The notes under the pieces are model-generated. The model made no database searches. It saw only the letters and a program-made list of their open reading frames with translations, and was not told where the DNA came from. This document shows positions 1-5,311 of a stretch of DNA of 7,856 nt, piece after piece. Numbering within the stretch: the stretch's first letter is position 1; the number at the start of each line of letters is the position of its first letter. A program made the translations under genes and the position numbers. Source of the stretch: Chloroflexota bacterium (GTDB lineage Bacteria; Chloroflexota; Dehalococcoidia; Lucifugimonadales; Lucifugimonadaceae); contig PASL01000025.1 of the NCBI GenBank assembly GCA_002712125.1, positions 17,306-25,161 on the forward strand, given 5' to 3'.

Positions 1-80
1 TAGGTTTTGTGGGATGGTTAATAATATTCAATATTGTTAACTTAACACTTGGGCGAGCAATGTTAAAAGGCAATTCTTAA
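1..80 (+). CDS. 3' end of a probable membrane protein (partial)
   Basis: An open frame (codons starting at position 3) runs from the window edge to a TAA at 78-80. The 25 visible residues are strongly hydrophobic at first (GFVGWLIIFNIV) and end in a short polar tail (RAMLKGNS). This is how the last transmembrane helix and cytoplasmic tail of an integral membrane protein often look. The other two plus frames are closed early, at 1-3 and 38-40. The stop lies 14 bp before a strong inverted repeat that would serve as its terminator. No family can be named from so short a piece, and the reading itself is only moderately secure. Confidence 0.45.
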   Translation, partial: GFVGWLIIFNIVNLTLGRAMLKGNS

Positions 81-93
81 TTGAAATCTTTAT

Positions 94-138
94 GTAATAA
101 AAACAAGTCTTTAATAAGTTAAGACTTGTTTTTATTAC
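94..138. terminator. Bidirectional intrinsic terminator between convergent genes
   Basis: A perfect 18-bp inverted repeat has arms at 94-111 (GTAATAAAAACAAGTCTT) and 121-138, with a 9-nt loop. A-runs in the left arm and T-runs in the right arm give a U-tract in either direction. It sits between the plus-strand stop at 80 and the minus-strand sulfurtransferase stop at 149, so it probably ends both transcription units. The stem is long but AT-rich. Confidence 0.85.
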
Positions 139-148
139 TAACGGGTAA

Positions 149-1072
149 CTAGCCTCTTGTTTCTAATGGAAGGTTAGGATTATTGCCCCATTCTATCCAA
201 GAGCCATCATATACTTTTACATCCTCATAGCCTAGAAGCTCTGAAAGAACAAACCATGTATGGGTAGCTCTAACTGCAGTTTGGCATAAGGTATATATTC
301 CTTTATCGGTTTTTATTCCTTTATTTTCATAAATTTGCCTTAAGGTTTTAGCATCTAAAAACTCTCCTGAATCATTAACTGCATTAACCCAATTAACATT
401 AGATGAATTTGGAATGTGACCACCTCTATCTGCACGAACATCTTTTCCAATGTATTCATCTGGACTTCTGGTATCACAAACTATCTTTGAAGGATCATCG
501 ACTGATTCTAAAATCTCTTCCCAATCCGCTATCAAGTCTCTATTTGGTTCCTTAGAAAATTTATAATTCGAAACTGAAATAGATTCAAGGTTAGTAGAAA
601 TAGGATAATCATTTTGAGACCAATAATTCCAGGAACCATCAAGAAGTCTTACATCTTCGTGACCGTATACTTCCAAGGCCCACAATCCTCTTGAAGCCCA
701 AAGATTACTCATAGAATCATAAAAAATGACTGTATCATCTTGTTGGATTCCAATTGATGATAATGCATTACTAATATGATTTGAAGATGGCAACATTCCT
801 TTTACACCATTCGAATCTTCCCACTGAAAGGCCTCACTAGGTGTCAGTCTTTGAGCACCAGGTATATGACCTTTTTCATAATCATCTTGACTTCTAACAT
901 CAATAATTTTTATATTTTCATTATCTAAATTTTTATTTAGCCATTCAGAAGAAACAAGTTTAGACACACTATGATAACCCCTAGAACTTAAGCTACTATC
1001 TTTATCTGCGGCTGTCGTACAAGATATAATACTTAGTAATAAAACTACAGTTAAAATTAAATTTTTTTTCAT
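149..1072 (-). CDS. Lipoprotein tandem-rhodanese sulfurtransferase (thiosulfate / 3-mercaptopyruvate type)
   Basis: This 307-residue protein has two rhodanese domains. The N-terminal domain (about 35-160) carries DVR (58-60) and GHIPGA (68-73) but has Asp119 where a catalytic cysteine would sit. The C-terminal domain (about 170-305) has DTRSPDEY, GHIPNS and the active loop CQTAVRA with Cys263, followed by HTWFVLSELLGYEDV and YDGSW. An inactive first and active second domain is the family norm. Such enzymes move sulfane sulfur from thiosulfate or 3-mercaptopyruvate to a thiol acceptor. The start has a signal peptide with a lipobox (IIS-C18), so the enzyme should be anchored outside the cytoplasmic membrane. 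AAGGAG lies 6 nt before the ATG, and the gap to tusA is 14 nt. It is the last gene of the sulfur operon. The substrate cannot be decided from the loop, since Ala266 replaces the usual Gly. Confidence 0.9.
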   Translation of the reverse strand: MKKNLILTVVLLLSIISCTTAADKDSSLSSRGYHSVSKLVSSEWLNKNLDNENIKIIDVRSQDDYEKGHIPGAQRLTPSEAFQWEDSNGVKGMLPSSNHISNALSSIGIQQDDTVIFYDSMSNLWASRGLWALEVYGHEDVRLLDGSWNYWSQNDYPISTNLESISVSNYKFSKEPNRDLIADWEEILESVDDPSKIVCDTRSPDEYIGKDVRADRGGHIPNSSNVNWVNAVNDSGEFLDAKTLRQIYENKGIKTDKGIYTLCQTAVRATHTWFVLSELLGYEDVKVYDGSWIEWGNNPNLPLETRG

Positions 1073-1086
1073 AATAATCTCCTTAA

Positions 1087-1314
1087 TTATTTACTTAATA
1101 TAATTTTCCATTCACTCGAATCAATTTCTGATATTTCAACCTCGTAACCTCTCTTAATTGCTTGGGGAGGTATAGTTGACAAAGCTGGCGAATGATCAGT
1201 TATGACTTCGAGAATTTTAACGGAAACATTCTTATCTAAATATTCATTAGTTTTTAGCATAGGATAGGGACAAATTTCACCTCTCAAATCTAAAACAACA
1301 TTATTTTCTGACAT
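1087..1314 (-). CDS. tusA: TusA-family sulfur carrier protein
   Basis: This 75-residue protein spans the usual TusA length. The signature LDLRGEICPYPMLKT places the CPxP motif at residues 15-18, with Cys15 as the persulfide-carrying residue. The rest follows the beta-alpha-beta-alpha-beta-beta TusA fold (VKILEVITD, then the helix at IPPQAIKRGY, then EWKIIL). TusA proteins pass persulfide sulfur between donors such as rhodaneses or cysteine desulfurase and acceptors. Next to a YeeE/YedE permease they are associated with thiosulfate use, as in YeeD/TsuB. The gene starts 3 nt after the stop of the preceding TusA-like gene, and AAGGAT overlaps that stop, so translation is probably coupled. The likely role is to receive sulfur released from imported thiosulfate in the cytoplasm; that assignment is inferred from context. 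Confidence 0.92.
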   Translation of the reverse strand: MSENNVVLDLRGEICPYPMLKTNEYLDKNVSVKILEVITDHSPALSTIPPQAIKRGYEVEISEIDSSEWKIILSK

Positions 1315-1317
1315 AAA

Positions 1318-1548
1318 TTATCCTTTTTTTATTAATTTTATTTTCCAAGTTTCATCAGACATAGAAATCTTAATACTAATATTTTTTTTTAATGCTTTTG
1401 TAGGTAGATATTTAATTAAAATTTCTTCATTTGTATAAATTTCTAAGTTGTCCCCATCTAATATAAAAGATTCAAGTATTTGATCTACTTTCAAAATCTG
1501 ATCTTTAACTGGTAGGTTAACTAAATTTATTTTATTCAATACATTCAT
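1318..1548 (-). CDS. Cysteine-less TusA-like paralog
   Basis: This 76-residue protein aligns along its length with the neighbouring TusA: INLVNLPVKDQILKVDQIL corresponds to the CPxP helix, GDNLEIYTNEE to the second strand, and ETWKIKLIKK to the last strand. The CPYP of TusA is replaced by V-K-D-Q (14-17), and the protein contains no cysteine at all. It therefore cannot carry a persulfide by the known TusA mechanism. The reading frame is intact, and an AAGGAG sequence lies 11 nt upstream inside the end of the permease gene. The start is 3 nt after the permease stop. It may be a structural partner of the permease or of the active TusA, or a diverged duplicate. The homology is judged by eye and is weaker than for its neighbour. 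Confidence 0.7.
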   Translation of the reverse strand: MNVLNKINLVNLPVKDQILKVDQILESFILDGDNLEIYTNEEILIKYLPTKALKKNISIKISMSDETWKIKLIKKG

Positions 1549-1551
1549 TAC

Positions 1552-2784
1552 TTAACCAAATCTCCTTATAATTTTTGTGCCAATAAATGAGCCTAAAAGT
1601 AAACTAAATCCAAAGACCCATCCGGACAGAGAAAGAGAAGGAATTGCTGAGAAAAACGCACCAATTGTGCATCCAATACCAAGGCTAGCAGAGTAACCCA
1701 TCAAGACACCTCCAGATAAAGATTGATAATATCTCTTAAATTCTTTTGGTTTACGAATTTTAAATTCTCTAGAAAATAGAGCCGATATTAGAGCACCAAA
1801 AAATACACCCACCGTGCTAACAAAAGTATGTGAAATTATTCCACTAGAACCAATTGAACCCAAACATCCACTCAATGAACCTATACCACTTAATACTCCG
1901 TCACTCAAATTGATAACTTTTGATATGTTTAAGGACAACTTCATTATTTCTCCTGTGACACCTGGAGGAGAATGAAATAAAAAATAAACTATAGATAAAA
2001 ATCCAACCGATAAACCCCCAAGTTTTATTGACCAACTTTTCACAAAAAAAGATTGGAAAACAACTAATAATTTAGACTTAATATCTTGAGAATTATTATC
2101 TTGCATTTCATTGACTTTATACTCAACAATTCCAGATTTAGATTCAATAAATAAGACTAAAATATATATTAGAAATAATCCTATTAATGTTATTAATAGG
2201 CTAAAACCATAGCCTAAAGAAAATGTAGAAGGCAAAAATATTTTTGATTCTTTGCTAATTAAATTTACCCACCAAAAGTCCCAAGATGCTATCAATAAAA
2301 CTGCACCAATGATTACACCTAACATAGTTATAATTGACGCAACATATCCTTCAGCTATTCTATAAATTGTTCCAGATATACATCCTCCTGAAACAACCAT
2401 TCCTACACCAAATACTACTCCAGCTACTATCGTTGATAAGCCAACTGGCAGGACATGTGCTGAACTAGGGAATTCTCCGGGTAATGGATTAGGAAGTATC
2501 CAGTTTAGAATTCCTATAAAACCAATAGAGGATACAGCTAAAGCAATCAATATACCTTTCATATTCTGACCTGATCCAAATAAAAATAGGTCTCTAAATG
2601 ATGAAGCAAAACAAAATCTAGATTTCTGCAAAGTAAAACCTAAAGCGCATGCAACAAGCCATATAGCTGCATCTGAAGTATTAATTGAAGAAACATAAAA
2701 ACTAAACATTAATCCTAGAATAACTAAGAAAATGCCAATTATTAACTGTCTACTATTTTTTGATTTATTTAGGCTATTTACCAT
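1552..2784 (-). CDS. yeeE: YeeE/YedE-family permease, probable thiosulfate importer (TsuA-like)
   Basis: This 410-residue polytopic inner-membrane protein has about nine or more hydrophobic segments. It shows repeated family motifs: GFTLQKSRFCFASSFRD (Cys58), VSGGCISGTIYRIAEG (Cys135), SGCLGSIGSSG (Cys307) and GIGCTIGAFFSAIPSLSLSGW (Cys372). The conserved cysteines in glycine-rich half-helices are the hallmark of YeeE/YedE transporters, where pore cysteines relay thiosulfate. Residues 220-240 form a polar loop between the two halves. It is the first structural gene of the operon, followed by two TusA-like proteins and a rhodanese, which supports thiosulfate or another sulfur compound as cargo. 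There is no good Shine-Dalgarno sequence before the ATG (only GGAAAA). A terminator ends 13 nt upstream, so expression must depend on read-through of the leader attenuator. Confidence 0.9.
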   Translation of the reverse strand: MVNSLNKSKNSRQLIIGIFLVILGLMFSFYVSSINTSDAAIWLVACALGFTLQKSRFCFASSFRDLFLFGSGQNMKGILIALAVSSIGFIGILNWILPNPLPGEFPSSAHVLPVGLSTIVAGVVFGVGMVVSGGCISGTIYRIAEGYVASIITMLGVIIGAVLLIASWDFWWVNLISKESKIFLPSTFSLGYGFSLLITLIGLFLIYILVLFIESKSGIVEYKVNEMQDNNSQDIKSKLLVVFQSFFVKSWSIKLGGLSVGFLSIVYFLFHSPPGVTGEIMKLSLNISKVINLSDGVLSGIGSLSGCLGSIGSSGIISHTFVSTVGVFFGALISALFSREFKIRKPKEFKRYYQSLSGGVLMGYSASLGIGCTIGAFFSAIPSLSLSGWVFGFSLLLGSFIGTKIIRRFG

Positions 2785-2797
2785 TTAATTTTTCCAC

Positions 2798-2824
2798 AAA
2801 AAAAACCCCACATAATTTGGGGTT
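2798..2824 (-). terminator. Intrinsic terminator of the leader, just before the permease gene
   Basis: Read on the minus strand, AACCCCA (2824-2818), a 7-nt loop (2817-2811) and TGGGGTT (2810-2804) form a perfect 7-bp stem with four G-C pairs. The stem runs into eight T residues (2805-2798). Only 13 nt separate the U-tract from the permease ATG at 2784, so no promoter fits in between. It is thus the 3:4 hairpin of an attenuator. It may also end transcripts coming from the DapA-like gene upstream. Confidence 0.9.
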
Positions 2825-2907
2825 CCTATTCAATAAATTTATAACTAATTTTTGGCTAAACTGAAGAAACCCTCATGATTGTACATGAGCAACAACAGTT
2901 AAGGTTT
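2798..2907 (-). promoter_or_regulatory. Transcription attenuator with mutually exclusive hairpins
   Basis: Four segments are visible on the minus strand. Segment 1 is AAACCTT (2907-2901). Segment 2 is AGGGTTTCT (2873-2865). Segment 3 is AGGAACCCC (2827-2819). Segment 4 is TGGGGTT (2810-2804). Segments 1:2 can form seven pairs (one G-U), helped by a CTCATG/CATGAG hairpin (2889-2884 with 2877-2872). Segments 2:3 can form eight consecutive pairs (one G-U) over 2872-2865 and 2827-2820. Segments 3:4 are the terminator. Pairing 2:3 destroys the terminator, and pairing 1:2 permits it. A cysteine-rich leader ORF covers segments 1 and 2, with its Cys codons directly after segment 1 and its stop codon just past segment 2. 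This is the geometry of amino-acid attenuators such as trp and his. The pairings are read from sequence; their regulation of the sulfur operon is inferred. Confidence 0.75.
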
Positions 2908-2930
2908 ATATTAGTATTATTTATAGTCAT
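2856..2930 (-). CDS. Cysteine-rich leader peptide of the sulfur operon
   Basis: The ATG at 2930 opens a 24-codon frame ending in TAG at 2858-2856. Residues 11-17 are N-C-C-C-S-C-T, encoded TGT-TGT-TGC-TCA-TGT; the three consecutive Cys codons lie at 2897-2889 and the fourth at 2885-2883. No other cysteine cluster of this kind is seen in the window, and cysteine is a rare residue in these proteins. The ORF lies between a plausible promoter and the antiterminator/terminator of the yeeE operon, so its translation rate, not its product, is likely to matter. A ribosome stalled at the Cys codons would cover segment 1 and free segment 2. One reaching the stop would cover segment 2. There is no Shine-Dalgarno sequence; a TACAAT box 7 nt before the ATG suggests a leaderless message. 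Expression is not proven. Confidence 0.75.
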   Translation of the reverse strand: MTINNTNINLNCCCSCTIMRVSSV

Positions 2931-2937
2931 GAGATTT

Positions 2938-2965
2938 ATTGTAACAATTTTTCAACTTAATTCAA
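2938..2965 (-). promoter_or_regulatory. Putative promoter of the leader / yeeE-tusA-rhodanese operon
   Basis: On the minus strand, TTGAAT (2965-2960) resembles a -35 element. After a 16-nt spacer, TACAAT (2943-2938) matches the -10 consensus at five of six bases. Transcription would start at or next to the ATG of the leader peptide at 2930. Such boxes arise often by chance in AT-rich DNA. A second candidate, TTGTTA with TATAAA (2925-2920), would start inside the leader ORF and remove its start codon. Confidence 0.45.
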
Positions 2966-2992
2966 TACTACTTAAGATAATCGAAATTATAT

Positions 2993-3901
2993 TTAGAAAA
3001 AATTACTCTTAACTTTATCGAAAATTCTATCGGCTTCAATATAATCAAAATCATCCATAACAGACTTAATTGGGTATCTCACAATATAATTTTTTATAAT
3101 TCCTCTCTTCCAAAAAAAATACTTATAAGCACTATAACTAAAGTTTAATTCAAAGAGTAGGCTTTCTAACATTAAGTTCCAAGTATTAATTGCATCATTA
3201 TTTATTTGATTGTTTTTAGACTTTTTTAATTCATTCCATAGTTTTAGATGTGCTTCTATCATATGACCTGATGGCATTAGGCCATCAGATCCCCTTCTAT
3301 ATTCGTCAATGATTCTTCTACCTCCACCACCCCCCATAATAGATTTAATATTATTTACACATTTATCCTTGATTAACTGATGTATATGACCAGAGTCGTT
3401 TGTTTCCTCTTTGAGAAAATCTACCTTATCAATCTCATTAATAATCTTAATCAAAATATCAGGCGGAATAGGATTCCCGTCAGGAGACCTATTATTTTGC
3501 ACCCAAATATTTACATTAGTCGCCCGTGAGATTTCTGAATAAAAATCATAGAACTCACTATCATCCTTGAAGCTCAAAAGTGGAGTCATTAATATAGATT
3601 CAATTCCTAAACCTTCTGCATATTTTGCATTCTCAATAATACTATTAACATTATTTGCTGATACTCCAGCGATTATAGGTATCTCTTCTTTCACCACTTC
3701 GGTTGCAGTCTTAAGAATAGCTTTTTTTTCATTGTCACTTAATTTAGAAACTTCTGAAACATTTGCAGGTATAAGCATTCCATGAGAACCTTTATCAACT
3801 AAAAACTCGAAACATTTTTCTAAAGATTTTTGATCAATAGAAAGGTCTAAATTAAAAGGTGTCACAGGTATAGAAAAAATGCCACTATATATATTTTTCA
3901 T
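2993..3901 (-). CDS. Dihydrodipicolinate synthase / N-acetylneuraminate lyase superfamily protein
   Basis: This 302-residue protein has the full length of a DapA-type TIM-barrel aldolase or lyase. It opens with GIFSIPVTPF and has the Schiff-base lysine in FLKEE (Lys164). IPIIAGVSANN and the late G-G-G-G-R region (190-195) also fit the superfamily. Two motifs differ from true DapA: the pyruvate-carboxylate motif GTTGE is A-N-V-S-E (46-50), and the catalytic YNxP segment is V-Q-N-N (134-137), so the tyrosine is missing. It should still form a Schiff base with a 2-oxo acid, but lysine biosynthesis is unlikely; a catabolic lyase is more plausible. The ATG has an AGAAGGTG Shine-Dalgarno sequence 4 nt upstream. 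It follows the 191-residue gene by 25 nt, probably on one transcript. The substrate is unknown. Confidence 0.8.
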   Translation of the reverse strand: MKNIYSGIFSIPVTPFNLDLSIDQKSLEKCFEFLVDKGSHGMLIPANVSEVSKLSDNEKKAILKTATEVVKEEIPIIAGVSANNVNSIIENAKYAEGLGIESILMTPLLSFKDDSEFYDFYSEISRATNVNIWVQNNRSPDGNPIPPDILIKIINEIDKVDFLKEETNDSGHIHQLIKDKCVNNIKSIMGGGGGRRIIDEYRRGSDGLMPSGHMIEAHLKLWNELKKSKNNQINNDAINTWNLMLESLLFELNFSYSAYKYFFWKRGIIKNYIVRYPIKSVMDDFDYIEADRIFDKVKSNFF

Positions 3902-3926
3902 AAAACACCTTCTCTAAATAAATTAC

Positions 3927-4502
3927 TTAACCTATATCAAGGCATAAATGAGCCATCTTATTTATTGTATTCCAATGATTAATTGTTAAGTTCAAACTAC
4001 CTCTGGATCCAATTTTTCTTCCTTTGGGTTCAATTTCTATAGCGTAACCAGAAAAATTATCATGTAAACTTTGTACTCTTATATCTCCTATTTCAAAAGC
4101 CAAATTATTAATCTCATTATCGTTTGTAAAATTTTCAGCTAATGATTTTCCAATACTATTAGGCTTCCAAATAATTTCTTTTACTTTACCAAAAATAGGA
4201 AAATTTTTTTTCCTAGTCGTTTGAATATCTAGGAGTTCTTCGTTAGATCTAATTTTTTCTGAGGGAACTGCAAAATAATGCCACCATCTGGGTGGGTTAT
4301 CTTTACCACCATCTTTTTTAAGAATATTAATATACTTAATTGGAGTATTTTCATTAATTTCTATTATTCCTAAACTTCTTTGATACCACGAATTAAATAG
4401 TTTTTCTTCGACTATTTTTCTCTTTGCTAATCTACAATTAATCCCTAAGTTAATTAGATTATCATATAAATTATCTCTTGTTTTATCTCTAAATTTATCC
4501 AT
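3927..4502 (-). CDS. Hypothetical protein, 191 residues
   Basis: I do not recognise the family. The protein is soluble-looking, with no signal peptide or membrane segment. A basic, helical N-terminus (1-35) leads to WYQRSLGIIEI (39-49) and YINILKKDGG. An aromatic motif PPRWWHYFAVPSE (70-82) follows, then TTRKKNFPIFGKVKEIIWKPN and a mostly beta C-terminal half ending in a short helix (HWNTINKMAHLCLDIG). The concentration of Trp, Pro, Gly and Arg in the middle suggests a conserved, folded domain rather than a chance frame. The frame is long, and its codon use resembles its neighbours. It is the first gene of a unit with the DapA-like lyase, so a link to that enzyme's pathway is possible. No Shine-Dalgarno sequence precedes the ATG. 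Confidence 0.75.
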   Translation of the reverse strand: MDKFRDKTRDNLYDNLINLGINCRLAKRKIVEEKLFNSWYQRSLGIIEINENTPIKYINILKKDGGKDNPPRWWHYFAVPSEKIRSNEELLDIQTTRKKNFPIFGKVKEIIWKPNSIGKSLAENFTNDNEINNLAFEIGDIRVQSLHDNFSGYAIEIEPKGRKIGSRGSLNLTINHWNTINKMAHLCLDIG

Positions 4503-4549
4503 AATATTATTGAATTAACATAATTTTTTTATTAGATTATAACTTAGTT
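4503..4549. promoter_or_regulatory. Divergent promoter region with overlapping -10 boxes
   Basis: These 47 bp separate the divergent starts of the 191-residue gene and exonuclease III. On the plus strand, TATAAC (4538-4543) lies exactly 6 nt before the xthA ATG, placing +1 on the start codon. On the minus strand, TATAAT (4541-4536) uses the same symmetric core and would start transcription near 4530, some 28 nt before the other ATG. A weak TTGAAT at 4510-4515 is too far from the plus -10 box to pair with it well. Neither start has a Shine-Dalgarno sequence. Confidence 0.5.
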
Positions 4550-5305
4550 ATGAAATTATTGTCATGGAATGTAAATGGAATTAGAGCCTGTCTAAAGAAA
4601 GGCTTCATGGATTTTTTTAATGATATGGATGCTGACATATTTTCTATCCAAGAGACTAAAGCTAACCCAGAACAGGTAGATATTGAAACACCTAGTCATA
4701 ATCAGTTTTGGAATAGTGCAGAAAAAAAAGGTTACTCAGGAACATTAGTTTTTTCTAAAGAAAAACCCATAAATGTTCTTAATGGCATAGGTATAGAAGA
4801 ACACGATAAAGAAGGCAGGGTAATAACCTCAGAGTATAAAAATTTTTATCTTGTTAATGTTTATACTCCAAACTCAAAACGTGAATTAGAAAGACTTGCT
4901 TATAGGGAAAAAGAATGGGATGTTGAATTCCTAAAATATCTTAAGAATCTAGAAAATTCTAAGCCTGTAATTTTTTGCGGAGACTTAAATGTAGCTCATA
5001 AAGAAATTGACTTAAAAAACCCAAAATCAAATGAAAGAAATGCTGGATTTACAATAGAGGAAAGAAGGGGATTTGACAACATTGTGAGTGGTGGATTTAT
5101 CGATACTTTTAGATATTTTAATAATGAAGGTGATAACTATACCTGGTGGAGTTATATGGGTGGTGCTAGATTTAGAAATGTTGGATGGAGAATTGATTAC
5201 TTTTGCATATCTCAAAGTTTGGAAAAAAATCTTCTAAGCGCTAAAATACATCCGGAAATAATGGGTTCAGATCATTGTCCCGTAAGTATAGAAATCGATA
5301 TATAA
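4550..5305 (+). CDS. xthA: Exodeoxyribonuclease III (AP endonuclease, ExoA/XthA family)
   Basis: This 251-residue protein is a complete member of the endonuclease/exonuclease/phosphatase fold. It should cut DNA 5' to abasic sites and remove 3' blocks during base-excision repair in the cytoplasm. All key motifs are present: SWNVNGIRA (Asn7), IQETK (Glu35), VYTPNS (Tyr105), CGDLNVAH (Asp145, Asn147), NAGFTIEER, WRIDYF (Asp216) and the terminal GSDHCPV (Asp241-His242). The length is typical of the short bacterial type. The ATG at 4550 is fixed by the conserved KLLSWNVNGIRA N-terminus. There is no Shine-Dalgarno sequence, and a -10 box lies 6 nt before the ATG, so the mRNA may be leaderless. The next gene begins 6 nt after its stop. 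Confidence 0.97.
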   Translation: MKLLSWNVNGIRACLKKGFMDFFNDMDADIFSIQETKANPEQVDIETPSHNQFWNSAEKKGYSGTLVFSKEKPINVLNGIGIEEHDKEGRVITSEYKNFYLVNVYTPNSKRELERLAYREKEWDVEFLKYLKNLENSKPVIFCGDLNVAHKEIDLKNPKSNERNAGFTIEERRGFDNIVSGGFIDTFRYFNNEGDNYTWWSYMGGARFRNVGWRIDYFCISQSLEKNLLSAKIHPEIMGSDHCPVSIEIDI

Positions 5306-5311
5306 ATTAAT

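Noticed and set aside
2859..2907. Possible H-type pseudoknot riboswitch: AAACC/GGTTT crossing AACTG (2900-2896)/CAGTT (2863-2859), with an internal hairpin.
   Set aside because: The crossing helix is only five pairs and matches no riboswitch consensus I can recall (SAM-II, SAM-V, preQ1, fluoride). The Cys-codon leader ORF spanning the same bases explains the layout better, so a ligand-binding aptamer is a secondary hypothesis only.
2977..2990. ATAAT-TTCG-ATTAT hairpin just after the DapA-like stop, as a terminator.
   Set aside because: The stem is five A-T pairs and is not followed by a U-tract, so it is unlikely to terminate transcription.
3567..3785. 72-codon plus-strand open frame.
   Set aside because: It is antisense to the well-supported DapA-like gene, has no ribosome site, and resembles no protein.
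2993..3901. Annotation as lysine-pathway dapA.
   Set aside because: The catalytic tyrosine and the GTTGE motif are replaced and no lysine genes are nearby; only superfamily membership is supported.
3891..3912. Identical AGGTGTTTTATG start region in the DapA-like gene and the 107-residue gene, as a shared regulatory site.
   Set aside because: It is a ribosome-binding site plus a T-rich spacer plus ATG in both cases. Two occurrences are readily explained by common translation signals.
5027..5215. 62-codon minus-strand open frame.
   Set aside because: It is antisense to exonuclease III within its conserved C-terminal half; a shadow of coding sequence.
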